Shown here one piece after another: positions 7,182 through 7,843 of a stretch of DNA of 7,843 nucleotides. The position numbers were made by a program, and so were the translations under genes. Source of the stretch: Actinomycetales bacterium (GTDB lineage Bacteria; Actinomycetota; Actinomycetes; Actinomycetales; Cellulomonadaceae). The DNA lies in assembly GCA_015655615.1 (NCBI GenBank), contig JAATES010000029.1, positions 1 through 7,843 on the forward strand. Reading direction: 5' to 3'. Below the pieces are notes generated by a model. That model was given only the letters and a program-made list of their open reading frames with translations, did not search any database and was not told the origin of the DNA. The stretch's first letter is position 1; each line of letters begins with the position of its first letter.

Positions 7182-7843
7182 TACCGGGCGCCGCCCCCCA
7201 TTCCGCCAGCGGCCTCTCCTTCCGTGACGGTGGTCGAGGCGTCTCCCACAGTGACGGTGTAGGACGCCCCCTCGACGATGTCGGCGGAGGAGTACACCAC
7301 CGACTGGAACGCCTTCAGCGGCGCGAACGTGGCCACCACCGTTCCGTCCTCGTCGGCGATCGTCACGGCCTCACCAACTGCCCCGGCCGAATCGAACGAG
7401 GCCATGATCCACCCCTGCGTCGAATCGTCCCCGGGGCCGACCGCCATGCCCGAGCTTCCCACAGCGGAGAGCGTGCCACCGGTCACGGTCACGGCACCGT
7501 TGGCGTCCAGCGCGCCGTTTCCGCTGCCCGTGGGCCCGTCCACGACGACCACCCCGCCGGAGATCGTGAGCGACCCATTGGAGTCGATGCCGTCGCCCTC
7601 GGCGTTGACGGAGAGGGTGCCGCCAGTGACGACCACCGTCTGGCCGCCATCCGACTCGGCGCCGCCTCCCTGACCGCCGCCTCCCTGACCGCCGCCTCCC
7701 TGACCGCCGCCACCAGGGCCTCCGGCAACCGGCTGTTGCGCATCGGCATCTGAGGCAGCCGCTGAAGTCTCCGTCGCGGCCGTTCCGGGCACGTCACCGG
7801 AGGCGTTCACCCCGTCATCGCTGGCGACCACCGAGACCTCGCC
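7181..7843 (-). CDS. C-terminal part of a secreted carbohydrate-binding beta-helix protein, Cthe_2159-like (5' end outside window)
   Basis: The frame is open to the right edge and encodes 220 residues ending in a Gly-rich tail (GGMGGGAR). The fragment starts GEVSVVASDDGVNASGD, the V-A-S-D-D-G-[IV]-N-[AS] signature of the carbohydrate-binding domain family whose founding member is Clostridium thermocellum Cthe_2159. A Gly/Gln linker with three GGGGQ units follows. Next come beta-helix-like rungs (TLSVNAEGDGIDSNGSLTIS, then NGALDANGAVTVTGGTLSAV) and a C-terminal segment with PLKAFQSVVYSS and YTVTVGD. Cthe_2159 binds cellulose-like and acidic polysaccharides; the ligand here is unknown. The composition (Gly, Ser, Thr, Asp, Val; no Cys in the fragment) suits an extracellular or cell-surface protein, but the signal peptide would be off the edge. 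A GTG at 7831 is not taken as the start because the family motif continues upstream of it. No functional link to glmS is evident. Confidence 0.82.
   Translation of the reverse strand, partial: GEVSVVASDDGVNASGDVPGTAATETSAAASDADAQQPVAGGPGGGGQGGGGQGGGGQGGGAESDGGQTVVVTGGTLSVNAEGDGIDSNGSLTISGGVVVVDGPTGSGNGALDANGAVTVTGGTLSAVGSSGMAVGPGDDSTQGWIMASFDSAGAVGEAVTIADEDGTVVATFAPLKAFQSVVYSSADIVEGASYTVTVGDASTTVTEGEAAGGMGGGAR
7661..7705 (-). repeat. Three perfect 15-bp tandem repeats encoding the Gly/Gln linker
   Basis: The plus-strand unit GCCGCCTCCCTGACC occurs three times without mismatch (7661-7675, 7676-7690, 7691-7705). A degenerate fourth copy follows at 7706-7720. On the coding strand each unit gives G-Q-G-G-G. 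Because 15 is a multiple of three, gain or loss of a copy would lengthen or shorten the linker without a frameshift. Confidence 0.9.

Noticed and set aside
7661..7720. The repeats as a CRISPR array
   Set aside because: The copies are head-to-tail with no spacers, only 15 bp long and in frame within a coding sequence.
7181..7831. GTG at 7831 as a true start of the secreted-protein gene
   Set aside because: The family motif SVVASDDGVN runs through and upstream of this codon, there is no signal peptide after it, and the frame is open to the window edge.

Overview
The window is a compact, high-GC stretch of an actinobacterial chromosome. Every gene I can support lies on the minus strand, so transcription runs from the right end to the left end. 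GC-rich codons, frequent GTG starts, a TANNNT-type promoter candidate and the gene order glmS-acpS-nnr-alr-tsaE-tsaB-rimI-(tsaD) all fit an actinomycete. I would look first in Micrococcales or Propionibacteriales, but I cannot name a genus from sequence alone.

Layout in the direction of transcription. (1) 7843-7181: the C-terminal 220 residues of a secreted beta-helix protein of the Cthe_2159 type, with a Gly-rich linker made of 15-bp tandem repeats. (2) 7180-7115: a 66-bp spacer with a terminator-like hairpin and an extended -10 promoter candidate placed for leaderless transcription of glmS. (3) 7114-5240: glmS, glucosamine-6-phosphate synthase. (4) 5214-4855: acpS, holo-ACP synthase, joined by an ATGA overlap to (5) 4858-3173: nnr, the fused NAD(P)H-hydrate epimerase/dehydratase. 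(6) 3172-3060: a 113-bp spacer with a perfect palindrome over the nnr stop codon. (7) 3059-1782: alr, alanine racemase. (8) 1785-1231: tsaE. (9) 1234-494: tsaB. (10) 497-30: rimI. (11) 15-1: the first five codons of a probable tsaD. The genes from alr to rimI are joined by 4-nt start/stop overlaps.

The genes are housekeeping and fall into three groups. GlmS and Alr supply peptidoglycan precursors (amino-sugar and D-alanine). AcpS activates acyl carrier protein for lipid synthesis, and Nnr repairs damaged NAD(P)H. TsaE and TsaB, with TsaD off the left edge, make the t6A modification of ANN-decoding tRNAs, and RimI is an N-terminal acetyltransferase. This neighbourhood is conserved in actinobacteria.

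I found no mobile element, CRISPR array, RNA gene or clearly novel system. The points worth a second look are the secreted protein next to glmS, the possible leaderless glmS promoter, the palindrome at the nnr stop codon, an acidic insert in TsaE and a changed residue in the Nnr epimerase motif. No gene-free stretch exceeds 113 bases.
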